Below are positions 17,458-24,922 of a stretch of 64,000 nucleotides of DNA, piece after piece (within the stretch, counting starts at the first letter, position 1; every line of letters starts with the position of its first letter). The notes beneath the pieces are model-generated. The model searched no databases. It saw nothing but the letters and a program-made list of their open reading frames with translations, and was not told where the DNA came from. The stretch is from Flavobacteriaceae bacterium (GTDB lineage Bacteria > Bacteroidota > Bacteroidia > Flavobacteriales > Flavobacteriaceae): the NCBI GenBank assembly GCA_031277535.1, contig JAITMD010000003.1, positions 124,001 through 188,000 on the forward strand. Direction: 5' to 3'. Both the position numbers and the translations under genes were made by a program.

Positions 17458-17871
17458 TTAATTATCAAAGTAATATTCTAAATCGATGTGACTTAACACA
17501 TATTCGTCAACGTCTTTATCTTTTAAAGGAATACTTGTTTCCATTTCTTTAAAGTCTTCTTTATCTAAGGTGTTTATAATATCAGAAGTAACTCCATAAG
17601 TAGAATTGTATTCCAAGTAACTCTCTATGTCTTCTTTCGTTAAGGTTGAATTTTCTACTGTATTGTTTCTATTTAATAAGGGAAGAGAAAGTAGTAAAGC
17701 AATTGCAGCAACTGCTCCGTAGTACCATTTTTGATTTATTTTTCTAATTGTAGGAGTACTTTTAGGAGGGGATATTTTTTTTTGTAAGGCAATGTCAAGT
17801 TCTTCAAAATACCCTTCTGGAATTTTAAATGCTTTGATACGTTTACTATTTTTTATTGTTGAATGTTTCAT
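17458..17871 (-). CDS. Putative anti-sigma factor (single-pass membrane protein)
   Basis: A 137-residue protein with one membrane span, WYYGAVAAIALLLSLPLL (about 49-66). It has a basic cytoplasmic N-terminus (about 1-48) and an acidic periplasmic C-terminus rich in Asp and Glu. It lacks an obvious zinc HxxxCxxC anti-sigma motif, so the assignment rests on topology and position between the ECF sigma gene and the Spy-like gene. The N-terminal segment (residues 10-30, FKIPEGYFEELDIAL) recurs in flavobacterial proteins at this locus, from memory. Confidence 0.65.
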   Translation of the reverse strand: MKHSTIKNSKRIKAFKIPEGYFEELDIALQKKISPPKSTPTIRKINQKWYYGAVAAIALLLSLPLLNRNNTVENSTLTKEDIESYLEYNSTYGVTSDIINTLDKEDFKEMETSIPLKDKDVDEYVLSHIDLEYYFDN

Positions 17872-17915
17872 TTTGGAAGCTCTCTTGTTGTTAGACTGTT
17901 TTTTTTTGAAAAGGT

Positions 17916-18458
17916 TTAATGTTGTGTTATAAACTCTTCTATTTTTTTTGATGCATGATGATATGAGGCTTTTAAGGCTCCAATAGAGGTATGTAGAATT
18001 TCAGAAATAGTTTGATAATCTAATTCTTCTAAGTACTTCATTTTGAAAATAAGTTGTTGTTTTTCTGGTAAAGAAGCGATGGCCTTATGTAGTAAAAGCT
18101 CAGCTTCATCTCCATCAAATAATGCGTCAGCTTCTAATTGTTGCACTAAGTTATCTTGAAAGTCAGTATCAGATAATTGTAAGTTTTTCTTTTTTTGTTT
18201 TAAAAAATCAAGAGCTTGATTAGTGGCAATACGATACATCCAAGAAAACAATTTGCTTTCCTCTTTAAATTTATGAATGTTTTGAAAAACTTTTATAAAA
18301 GTTTCTTGAAGTATATCATTGGTGTCATCATGTGATAAAACAAGAGTACGAATATGTATGTATAGACGTTTTTGATATAAAAACACTAAATCTTTGAAAG
18401 CATTTTGTTTTTCACTTTCTTGTTTTAGTCTTCGAATAAGTTCTTTTTCGTCTATCAA
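17916..18458 (-). CDS. ECF RNA polymerase sigma factor
   Basis: A sigma70-family group 4 factor of 180 residues. Region 2 (about 20-90) contains LQETFIKVFQNIHKF and SWMYRIATNQALDFL; region 4 (about 125-175) contains ASLPEKQQLIFKMKYLEELDYQTISEIL, a normal helix-turn-helix. The only usable start is TTG at 18458, because an in-frame stop lies two codons upstream and the protein aligns from its first residues (MIDEKELIRRL) with related factors. It heads a three-gene operon with an anti-sigma and a sensor, which probably autoregulates it. Confidence 0.9.
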   Translation of the reverse strand: MIDEKELIRRLKQESEKQNAFKDLVFLYQKRLYIHIRTLVLSHDDTNDILQETFIKVFQNIHKFKEESKLFSWMYRIATNQALDFLKQKKKNLQLSDTDFQDNLVQQLEADALFDGDEAELLLHKAIASLPEKQQLIFKMKYLEELDYQTISEILHTSIGALKASYHHASKKIEEFITQH

Positions 18459-18570
18459 TTGTTAGATATGGTTTAGTTGATCAAAGCGAAAGTAAACAAA
18501 AGAGTTTTTTTAATCAACTATTGAAGGTTAAAGTCTGTTATATCTTTTATTTTTGCAAAAAAAAAACACA

Positions 18571-19224
18571 ATGGTAAAAACTGTCATTTTTGATATGGAT
18601 GGGGTAATTGTTGATACAGAACCTGTTCATCGTTATGCTTATCACACACATTTTAAAGAGTTAGGGATTGAAGTACCAGAAGAATTATATACTTCGTTTA
18701 CTGGTTTTTCAACTAAAAATACATACCAAAAATTGCAAGAGATTTATGGTTTTGAAGGAAATGTTTTGGATTTAGTTCACCGCAAAAGATTTCTTTTTAA
18801 TGACGCTTTTGATTCAAAGCCGGACTTGGATTTAATTGAAGGGGTACGAGATTTAATTATTGGTCTTCATAACAACGGAGTAGAATTGTTATTAGGATCT
18901 TCTGCGTCTAAAAGTACAATTGAAAAAGTGTTTACGCGCTTTGAATTATATCCTTATTTTAAACACTTAGTTAGCGGAGAAGATTTTCCAAAATCAAAAC
19001 CAGATCCTGCTGTTTTTTTGAAAGCATCTGAATTAGCAACCCATTCAAAAGACGAATCTATTATTATTGAAGATAGTACTAATGGTATTTTAGCTGCAAA
19101 AGCTGCAGGTATTAGAGTAATAGGTTATCAGAGTGCCAATTCTAAAATGCAAGCCTATGATTTGGCAGATTATGTTGTAAAAGATTTTAAAGCTATTGAT
19201 GCATCTTATATAGTTAACCTATAA
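18571..19224 (+). CDS. HAD family hydrolase, beta-phosphoglucomutase-like
   Basis: A 217-residue cytoplasmic phosphatase/phosphomutase of HAD subfamily IA. The nucleophile loop is IFDMDGVIVDTEP, motif II Ser is in LLGSSAS, motif III Lys in KSKPDPAVF, and the acidic motif IV in IIIEDSTNG. An alpha-helical cap lies between motifs I and II. I start at ATG 18571. TATTTTTG at 18548-18555 is a plausible -7 box that leaves a short leader. The substrate is unknown; the DMDGVIVDTEP form is typical of sugar-phosphate enzymes. Confidence 0.88.
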   Translation: MVKTVIFDMDGVIVDTEPVHRYAYHTHFKELGIEVPEELYTSFTGFSTKNTYQKLQEIYGFEGNVLDLVHRKRFLFNDAFDSKPDLDLIEGVRDLIIGLHNNGVELLLGSSASKSTIEKVFTRFELYPYFKHLVSGEDFPKSKPDPAVFLKASELATHSKDESIIIEDSTNGILAAKAAGIRVIGYQSANSKMQAYDLADYVVKDFKAIDASYIVNL

Positions 19225-19338
19225 TGATTAATGTTTAGGGGATAATTGGTATTAACAAAGCTTAAGTTTATAGTCTTTTATTATCTTAAGATTTTTTCTA
19301 CCTTTGACCTTCAATAAATGTAAAATAAATATTTTTTA

Positions 19339-19854
19339 ATGTTTCATAGATATATAAAATTAGTTATTGCTGGACTTTTGTTCGCTGTATCAGTTTGGCA
19401 ATTTGTAGAAGGGAATATTGGTAACGGTATTTTTATGTTATTTCTAATAGCTATCGTTATTTTGTTATACTTCAAAAATGAGTTTATTATTTTAGCGTTC
19501 TTTAAATTGAGAAAACAAGATTTTGAAGGAGCAAAAAAATGGTTAGACAAAATTAAAAATCCTGAAACAGCATTAGTTAGAAAACAGAACGGATATTACA
19601 ATTACTTGCTTGGGATTATGACATCTCAAACTAATTTGAATGCTTCTGAAAAGTATATGAAGAAAGCAATTGAACTTGGTTTAAGTATGGATCAAGATTT
19701 AGCAATGGCTAAATTACAATTAGCAGGTATTGCAATGACTAAACGTCGAAAAATAGAAGCAACTAAGTTGTTGGGAGAAGCACAAAAATTGGATAAGCAA
19801 GGAATGCTTAAAGATCAAGTGAAAATGATGAAAGAACAAATGAAAAGAATGTAA
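19339..19854 (+). CDS. Small membrane protein with TPR-like C-terminus
   Basis: A 171-residue protein with two N-terminal membrane spans (about 7-24 and 27-46, separated by EGNIGNG) and a helical cytoplasmic tail (55-171). The tail contains two or so tetratricopeptide-like helix pairs (NGYYNYLLGIMTSQTNLNASEKYMKKAIELG). The end is very basic and Met/Lys-rich. The two-span N-terminus recalls DUF2892-type segments. It is common in flavobacteria as a hypothetical protein; the function is unknown. TACCTTTG at 19299-19306 may be its -7 box. A terminator follows at 19879. Confidence 0.75.
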   Translation: MFHRYIKLVIAGLLFAVSVWQFVEGNIGNGIFMLFLIAIVILLYFKNEFIILAFFKLRKQDFEGAKKWLDKIKNPETALVRKQNGYYNYLLGIMTSQTNLNASEKYMKKAIELGLSMDQDLAMAKLQLAGIAMTKRRKIEATKLLGEAQKLDKQGMLKDQVKMMKEQMKRM

Positions 19855-19878
19855 TTCTTATTTCATTTTATAATAGTG

Positions 19879-19916
19879 GAGGCTGTATTATTTAGATAAT
19901 ATAGCCTCTTTTTTTA
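19879..19916 (+). terminator. Intrinsic terminator after the TPR-like membrane protein
   Basis: Stem GAGGCTgTATTA / TAATATAGCCTC, followed by seven T. Confidence 0.8.
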
Positions 19917-20109
19917 TTAATAGGGTATATCTATTGTGTGGAATAGTGTAGTTGTATCTAAGAAAAAATAGTGAATTACAGCTTGTTTTTGTAGTAGATA
20001 CTCTTTTTGAAATTATTTCTTAAAAATGACATTTATTTACATATTGTTTTTTTGTTTAGCGAAATGAATGTGTTTAATTTATTTAATATGTTTTTTTGTT
20101 GTGTTTAAT

Positions 20110-20140
20110 TTGTTTAATTGTTTTAAAATCTGTAAATTTG
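20110..20140 (+). promoter_or_regulatory. Promoter of the candidate 6S-like RNA
   Basis: TTG (20110-20112), exactly 20 bases, TAAATTTG (20133-20140). This is a full consensus match with no protein gene following for 370 bases. Predicted transcript start is about 20145. Confidence 0.6.
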
Positions 20141-20144
20141 AGTA

Positions 20145-20299
20145 AGTTGTTATGAGAACATAGGAAATAAGTGGTTAATTGCCTCTTTTATTACGTAAAT
20201 AGGTATCCTTTTTTAGCATTAAAATAAGTTTGCTATAAAAAGAACCAAGTAAGAGGGATAAACAAATTATATAGAAATTGACTAACTAATCATTTTTTT
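20145..20299 (+). ncRNA. Candidate structured small RNA with 6S-like architecture
   Basis: No protein frame is present, but the RNA folds well by eye. The outer closing stem is GGTTAATT (20173-20180) with AATTGACT (20276-20283, two G-U pairs). The next helix is CCTCTT (20182-20187) with AAGAGG (20251-20256). An asymmetric bubble follows, then an apical hairpin: GGT (20202-20204) with ACC (20244-20246), CTTTTT (20208-20213) with AAAAAG (20237-20242), TAGCA (20214-20218) with TGCTA (20231-20235), and a 12-base loop. A seven-T run (20293-20299) follows the closing stem. A consensus promoter lies directly upstream. A long bulged rod with a central bubble is the layout of 6S RNA, and a flavobacterial motif called 6S-Flavo is known. 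Identity with it is a hypothesis. Confidence 0.5.
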
Positions 20300-20367
20300 A
20301 CAATACATGAAAAAGAGAATCGTAGTTTGATTCTGTAGATTGAAGTAAGGACGGAAATCTAAAAGTA
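20300..20367 (+). other. Short spacer before an orphan terminator, possible second small RNA
   Basis: A small hairpin AGAATC/GATTCT (about 20315-20333) and a seven-codon frame (MKKRIVV then stop, from 20308) are the only features. It is either the tail of the upstream RNA (read-through to the terminator at 20368) or debris. Confidence 0.3.
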
Positions 20368-20405
20368 TAAAAGCCTTAAGTGATTCACTTAAGGCTTTTA
20401 TTATT
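20368..20405 (+). terminator. Strong orphan terminator
   Basis: A perfect 15-bp stem (TAAAAGCCTTAAGTG and its complement, loop ATT; 20368-20400), then ATTATT. It is not preceded by a protein gene, so it probably ends a non-coding transcript. Confidence 0.75.
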
Positions 20406-20458
20406 AAAAATAAAAGCAGAGTTTATCGTGTTTTACTTGTTTAGTAGTGTTTTGTATA

Positions 20459-20492
20459 TTTTTTCTACCTACTAAGTAGTAGGTAGAAAAAA
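20459..20492 (+). promoter_or_regulatory. TetR operator O1
   Basis: Perfect inverted repeat: TTTTTTCTACCTACT, spacer AAGT, then the reverse complement. It lies immediately upstream of the -7 box TATATTTG (20497-20504) of the tetR gene, where bound repressor would block the polymerase. The core TACCTACT-N4-AGTAGGTA recurs upstream of the downstream fabF-like gene. Confidence 0.75.
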
Positions 20493-20508
20493 AACGTATA
20501 TTTGCTCT

Positions 20509-21054
20509 ATGAAAGATACCAGAAATGAAATAGTAAGTATTGCTGATGAATTAATTAGAACAAAAGGATATAATGCTTTTAGTTATTCAGATATTTCAAC
20601 AAGACTTAATATTAAAAATGCATCAATACATTATCATTTTCCAACAAAATCTGATTTAGGAGTAGAAGTGATAAAAGAAACTATTGAACAATTTAAGATT
20701 GTAACAGACTCTTGGAGAAAACTAACTTTAGATAAGCAGTTTAAGAAGTTTGTAACCATGCATGATAAATCTAATAAAAAGCATTGGTTATGTTTGATGG
20801 GAGCTTTATCTTCTTCTACAGATACCTTGTCTCCAGAAATGCTTAAGGAATTAAAAAAAATGGGTACAGTCATTCTGGATTATTTGACAGAATTATTAAG
20901 AGAAGGGAAAGAACAAAAAGTGTTTTCATACACAAGTGATCCCAAAACGAAAGCATACTTGGTACAGTCTTCTTTATTAGCTTCTTTGTTGTTAGATAAT
21001 GTTTTAGGAGGTGATACATACAAGATTATTCAAAACGGAGTATTAGAGATATAA
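20509..21054 (+). CDS. TetR/AcrR family transcriptional regulator
   Basis: A 181-residue repressor. The N-terminal helix-turn-helix (about 1-50) includes FSYSDISTRLNIKNASIHYHFPTKSDLG, a typical TetR HTH ending in YHYF-like IHYHFP. The rest is the helical ligand/dimer domain. The ATG lies only 4 bases after the -7 box TATATTTG, so the mRNA may be leaderless. The perfect palindrome at 20459-20492 overlaps its promoter and a second copy precedes the next gene (fabF-like). This points to autoregulation and control of that gene. The ligand is unknown; an acyl-CoA or fatty acid would fit the target. Confidence 0.92.
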   Translation: MKDTRNEIVSIADELIRTKGYNAFSYSDISTRLNIKNASIHYHFPTKSDLGVEVIKETIEQFKIVTDSWRKLTLDKQFKKFVTMHDKSNKKHWLCLMGALSSSTDTLSPEMLKELKKMGTVILDYLTELLREGKEQKVFSYTSDPKTKAYLVQSSLLASLLLDNVLGGDTYKIIQNGVLEI

Positions 21055-21071
21055 AATTTTTTTATCCATTA

Positions 21072-21091
21072 TACCTACTTAGTAGTAGGTA
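21072..21091 (+). promoter_or_regulatory. TetR operator O2
   Basis: TACCTACT, spacer TAGT, AGTAGGTA. This has the same 8-bp arms and 4-base spacing as O1, and sits 18 bases before the fabF-like start codon. Two identical palindromes flanking a tetR gene are strong evidence for one regulon. Confidence 0.75.
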
Positions 21092-21109
21092 GATATTAAA
21101 GAGAGAAAT

Positions 21110-22351
21110 ATGAAAAGAGTAGTAGTAACAGGATTAGGAGTAATAGCTCCTTTAGGGAATAATGTAGATTGTTTTTGGAACAATATTGTTGCAGGAAAAA
21201 GTGGGGCGATTCCTATTACAAAGTTTGATACAACTTTGTTTAAAACAAAATTTGCTTGTGAAGTTCAGGATTTTGATCCTAAGTTGTATTTGGATAGCGC
21301 TGAAATAAAACGAAGTGATTTGTTTACTCAATATAGTTTGTATAGTGCAACTATGGCGATAGAAGATGCGGGGATTTCAGTTAATGTTTATTCTCCTTTT
21401 GAGATAGGTGTGATTTGGGGAACAGGACAAGGTGGCTTAACAACTTTTGAAAATGAAGTAAAAGAGTATGTAAAAAATGACTATACTCCACGTTTTAACC
21501 CTTTCTTAGTACCTAAGATGATTCCTAATATAGCCAGTGGAATGATTGCTATTAAACATGGATTTATGGGCATCAATTATTGTGCTGTATCTGCCTGTGC
21601 CACTTCCAATACAGTTATAATGGATGCTTTTAATTATATTCGTTTAGGTAAGGCCAAGGCAATTGTAGCAGGTGGATCAGAAGCTCCAATTTTAGAAACA
21701 TCTATTGGAGGTTTTAATGCAATGAAAGCAATGTCTACAAATAATGAAAATTATAAAGAAGCTTCTCGTCCTTATGATATCAATAGAGATGGCTTTGTAA
21801 TTGGAGAAGGAGGAGGAGCTTTGGTTTTAGAGGAGTATGAGTCTGCTAAAAAAAGAGGAGCTAAGATATATTGTGAGATAGTAGGAGCTGCAATGACATC
21901 CGATGCTTATCATATTACGTCTCCTTTACCAGAGGGCGAAGGTGCGTCTTATGGAATGAGGTTGGCTTTAGAAGAAGCACAATTGTTACCTGCTCAAGTC
22001 GATTATTTAAACCCTCATGCTACTTCTACTCCAGTAGGGGATTTATGCGAAATAAAAGCAATACAAACAGTTTTTGGCGACAACTTAAGTAATTTGTCTA
22101 TAAGTGCTACGAAGTCAATGACAGGGCATTTATTGGGAGGTGCTGGTGCTATAGAAGCAATAATTTCTATAAAAGCAATAACAGATGATGTGATTCCGCC
22201 AACAATTAATATCAATAATTTAGATCCTCATATTCCTAAAGAAATGCACATTGTTCAAAATCAAGCAATACAAAAAAAAGTAAATGTAGCCATGAGTAAT
22301 TCATTTGGTTTTGGAGGACATAATGCTATAGTTGTTTTTAAAAAGGTATAA
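21110..22351 (+). CDS. Beta-ketoacyl-ACP synthase II (FabF-like)
   Basis: An elongating condensing enzyme of 413 residues. The catalytic Cys is in SACATSN (about 163), with His in NPHATSTPVGD and His in SMTGHLLGGAGA, the C-H-H triad of KAS II. The N-terminus MKRVVVTGLGVIAPLGNNV and the end NSFGFGGHNAIVVF are canonical. It is encoded 55 bases after tetR, with its own operator copy (21072-21091), and ends at a strong terminator. It has no fabG, acpP or other FAS gene beside it, so it is probably an accessory, regulated synthase that shifts acyl-chain composition rather than the sole housekeeping FabF. Confidence 0.93.
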   Translation: MKRVVVTGLGVIAPLGNNVDCFWNNIVAGKSGAIPITKFDTTLFKTKFACEVQDFDPKLYLDSAEIKRSDLFTQYSLYSATMAIEDAGISVNVYSPFEIGVIWGTGQGGLTTFENEVKEYVKNDYTPRFNPFLVPKMIPNIASGMIAIKHGFMGINYCAVSACATSNTVIMDAFNYIRLGKAKAIVAGGSEAPILETSIGGFNAMKAMSTNNENYKEASRPYDINRDGFVIGEGGGALVLEEYESAKKRGAKIYCEIVGAAMTSDAYHITSPLPEGEGASYGMRLALEEAQLLPAQVDYLNPHATSTPVGDLCEIKAIQTVFGDNLSNLSISATKSMTGHLLGGAGAIEAIISIKAITDDVIPPTININNLDPHIPKEMHIVQNQAIQKKVNVAMSNSFGFGGHNAIVVFKKV

Positions 22352-22378
22352 GTATCAAGAGTAAACAATTAGCTATAA

Positions 22379-22412
22379 AAAAATCGCTTAAGAAAATGTC
22401 TTAAGCGATTTT
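22379..22412. terminator. Bidirectional terminator between fabF-like gene and prfC
   Basis: 14-bp arms AAAATCGCTTAAGA and its complement with a 5-base loop, between convergent genes. Confidence 0.85.
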
Positions 22413-22432
22413 ACAATATAGATAGATTTAGG

Positions 22433-24028
22433 CTATTTTATATCTTCTGATGTAAATACCAATTTTACTGAAGGATATTTACTTTGTGTCATTTGAATAG
22501 AGAATTCACTATCAGCCAAGAACACTAATTGTCCTGATTTATCATGTGCTAAGAATTTTTGCTTAACACGTTTAAATTCTTTAAATTCTTCATTTTTAGG
22601 ATCATCAGGACGTACCCAACATGCTTTGTAAGCAGGGAAGTTTTCATAAGTACACTTTGCACCATATTCATGTTCTAAACGATACTGAATAACTTCATAC
22701 TGTAATGCTCCTACAGTTCCTATTACTTTACGGCCGTTCATCTCAAGAGTAAACAACTGTGCAACACCTTCATCCATTAACTGGTCAATACCTTTTTCTA
22801 ATTGCTTCGATTTTAAAGGATCAGCATTATTAATATAACGGAAGTGCTCTGGAGAGAAATTAGGTATTCCTGTGAAGTTTATAATTTCTCCTTCTGTCAA
22901 GGTATCTCCAATTTTAAAGTTACCTGTATCATGTAGTCCCACAATATCTCCAGCATACGAAATATCTACAATTTCTTTTTTCTCAGCAAAGAAGGCATTT
23001 GGACTTGAGAATTTTAATTTTTTTCCATGGCGAACGTGTAGATAAGGAGTATTTCTTTCAAAAGTTCCTGATACAATTTTGATGAAAGCTAAGCGATCTC
23101 TATGTTTAGGATCCATATTCGCATGTATCTTAAATACAAAACCAGAAAATGTATTTTCTTTTGGATCTACTATTCTTGTATCGGCTTCTTTTGCTCTTGG
23201 AGAGGGTGCTATTTGAATAAAACAGTCCAACAACTCACGTACCCCAAAGTTGTTTAAGGCAGATCCGAAAAATACAGGTTGTAAATGCCCGTTAATGTAT
23301 TCTTCTCTGTCAAACTCTGGATAAATACCTTCAATAATTTCTAATTCGTCTCTTAGAGTATTAGCAGATTTTTCACCTACTAATTTGTCTAATTCAGGAG
23401 AAGCTAAATCAGAGATATTAATTGTCTCCTCAATATTTTTTCGACTATCTTCACTAAAAAGATTAATGTTTTTTTCCCAAATGTTATAGATTCCTTTAAA
23501 ATCATATCCCATTCCAATAGGGAAACTTAAAGGAGTCACTTTTAAATGAAGTTTTTGTTCCACTTCATCCATTAATTCAAAAGCATCACGTCCTTCACGG
23601 TCAAGTTTGTTGATAAAAACAATCATTGGAATGTTTCTCATTCTACAAACTTCTACCAATTTCTCTGTTTGTTCCTCAACCCCTTTAGCAACGTCAATTA
23701 CAACAATTACACTATCTACAGCAGTTAAAGTTCTAAATGTATCTTCAGCAAAATCCTTGTGACCAGGAGTATCAAGAATATTGATTTTTTTGTCTTTATA
23801 GTTAAATGCAAGAACAGATGTTGCAACCGAAATACCACGTTGACGCTCGATCTCCATAAAATCGGAAGTAGCACCTTTCTTTATTTTATTATTTTTTACA
23901 GCTCCTGCTTCTTGAATTGCACCTCCAAAAAGCAATAGTTTCTCTGTTAATGTTGTTTTACCAGCATCCGGGTGAGCAATTACACCAAATGTACGTCTGC
24001 GTTCAATTTCCTTTAAAAAGCTCATCAT
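22433..24028 (-). CDS. prfC: Peptide chain release factor 3
   Basis: A translational GTPase that recycles RF1/RF2 from the ribosome. It has 531 residues, the normal RF3 length. G1 is AHPDAGKTTL, the switch I region contains KGATSDFMEIERQRGISV (typical of RF3), G3 is DTPGH, G4 is NKLD, followed by domains II and III with the RF3-specific C-terminus. Two adjacent ATGs (24028 and 24025) are both possible; related proteins begin MSFLKEIERRRTF, favouring 24025. It is monocistronic and convergent with the FabF-like gene. Confidence 0.95.
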   Translation of the reverse strand: MMSFLKEIERRRTFGVIAHPDAGKTTLTEKLLLFGGAIQEAGAVKNNKIKKGATSDFMEIERQRGISVATSVLAFNYKDKKINILDTPGHKDFAEDTFRTLTAVDSVIVVIDVAKGVEEQTEKLVEVCRMRNIPMIVFINKLDREGRDAFELMDEVEQKLHLKVTPLSFPIGMGYDFKGIYNIWEKNINLFSEDSRKNIEETINISDLASPELDKLVGEKSANTLRDELEIIEGIYPEFDREEYINGHLQPVFFGSALNNFGVRELLDCFIQIAPSPRAKEADTRIVDPKENTFSGFVFKIHANMDPKHRDRLAFIKIVSGTFERNTPYLHVRHGKKLKFSSPNAFFAEKKEIVDISYAGDIVGLHDTGNFKIGDTLTEGEIINFTGIPNFSPEHFRYINNADPLKSKQLEKGIDQLMDEGVAQLFTLEMNGRKVIGTVGALQYEVIQYRLEHEYGAKCTYENFPAYKACWVRPDDPKNEEFKEFKRVKQKFLAHDKSGQLVFLADSEFSIQMTQSKYPSVKLVFTSEDIK

Positions 24029-24922
24029 TGAAAATTTTAGACTGCAAAAGTAGGTATATTTTTAGAGAAACGTAGTCTTTTATTTATTTGTAATCACACT
24101 TTTACTCTTATTTAATTATTTAGAATACGATATTGTAGTGTTTTAAAAGTCGTTATATCCTATAGTTTGAGAGTTAATCTACTGGATGTTGTTTTATAAT
24201 ATTGTGATTTATCTTATTTGTATACATCTGTTTTTCTAATTTATACGATGCCATATATCCTGTTGGTGAGAAACAGTTTAATGAAGTACCTTTAAACTTG
24301 TTAAAAGGGAAATATTTAATAGATAGAGAGAAAATAAGGCAGAATTAGGTTGTAATATCAGGCAATTTCAGCATTTTGGTTTATGCTGTGTGTTGTATTG
24401 CTGCAAGATTATTTTGTTTTAGAGGATAAAAATAAAATTTGTAGTCTATAGTTACTCCATTGATTGAGTTGTTATAATGGACTTGTTATGGAGTCAGAAT
24501 GGATTGAGAATGGACTCACTTAAACCAATATTAAAACGAAATTCGCTGTTTAATTGATTGTAATAAAATAGCGATATGTCGAAAATGAAGAGTAAATAAA
24601 TTCCCTTAAAGGGATATGAAATTTTTGTTTGAGTTGTTACTTAAATTGTTGTAAACGGTTTGTATGTAAAGGTACAGAAGATTTATGATGCTTTCAATGA
24701 GGTATGAAAAAATTATAACAATCTTTTTTAGAAGAATATAATCTACATAAGAATGCCAATACTAAGTTAATATATGGTTTATTTTAAACAAAGTATTTGT
24801 ATTATTGTTTTTGAAATATCGTTAAAAAATAATTTTTTAGAACCTCATTATTTCATATCAATTACAATTTTATCTATAACTTATTTTAAATAAGTATTTT
24901 TGAAAGATATATAGAGAAGAAT
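24029..24922. other. 894-base intergenic region with phased repeats and a possible gene remnant
   Basis: No intact gene. Three things stand out. A 46-codon open stretch at 24208-24348 has protein-like composition (see findings). Four ATGGA boxes lie at exactly 11-base spacing (24477, 24488, 24499, 24510). A short hairpin CCCTT/AAGGG lies at about 24602-24614. TATTTTTG at 24895-24902 is the likely -7 box of the downstream lipoprotein gene. Confidence 0.5.
24477..24520 (+). repeat. Four 11-bp-phased ATGGA direct repeats
   Basis: ATGGA-N6 repeated four times in register (starts 24477, 24488, 24499, 24510), with variable N6 (CTTGTT, GTCAGA, TTGAGA, CTCACT). One repeat per helical turn is typical of a protein-binding array. 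Confidence 0.45.

Noticed and set aside
20308..20331. Seven-codon frame MKKRIVV resembling the start of a ketoacyl synthase
   Set aside because: Stops at once, and nothing after it resembles the rest of FabF; likely coincidence.
24602..24614. Hairpin CCCTT/AAGGG as a terminator
   Set aside because: The arms are only 5 bp and the T-run is delayed, so it is too weak to call.
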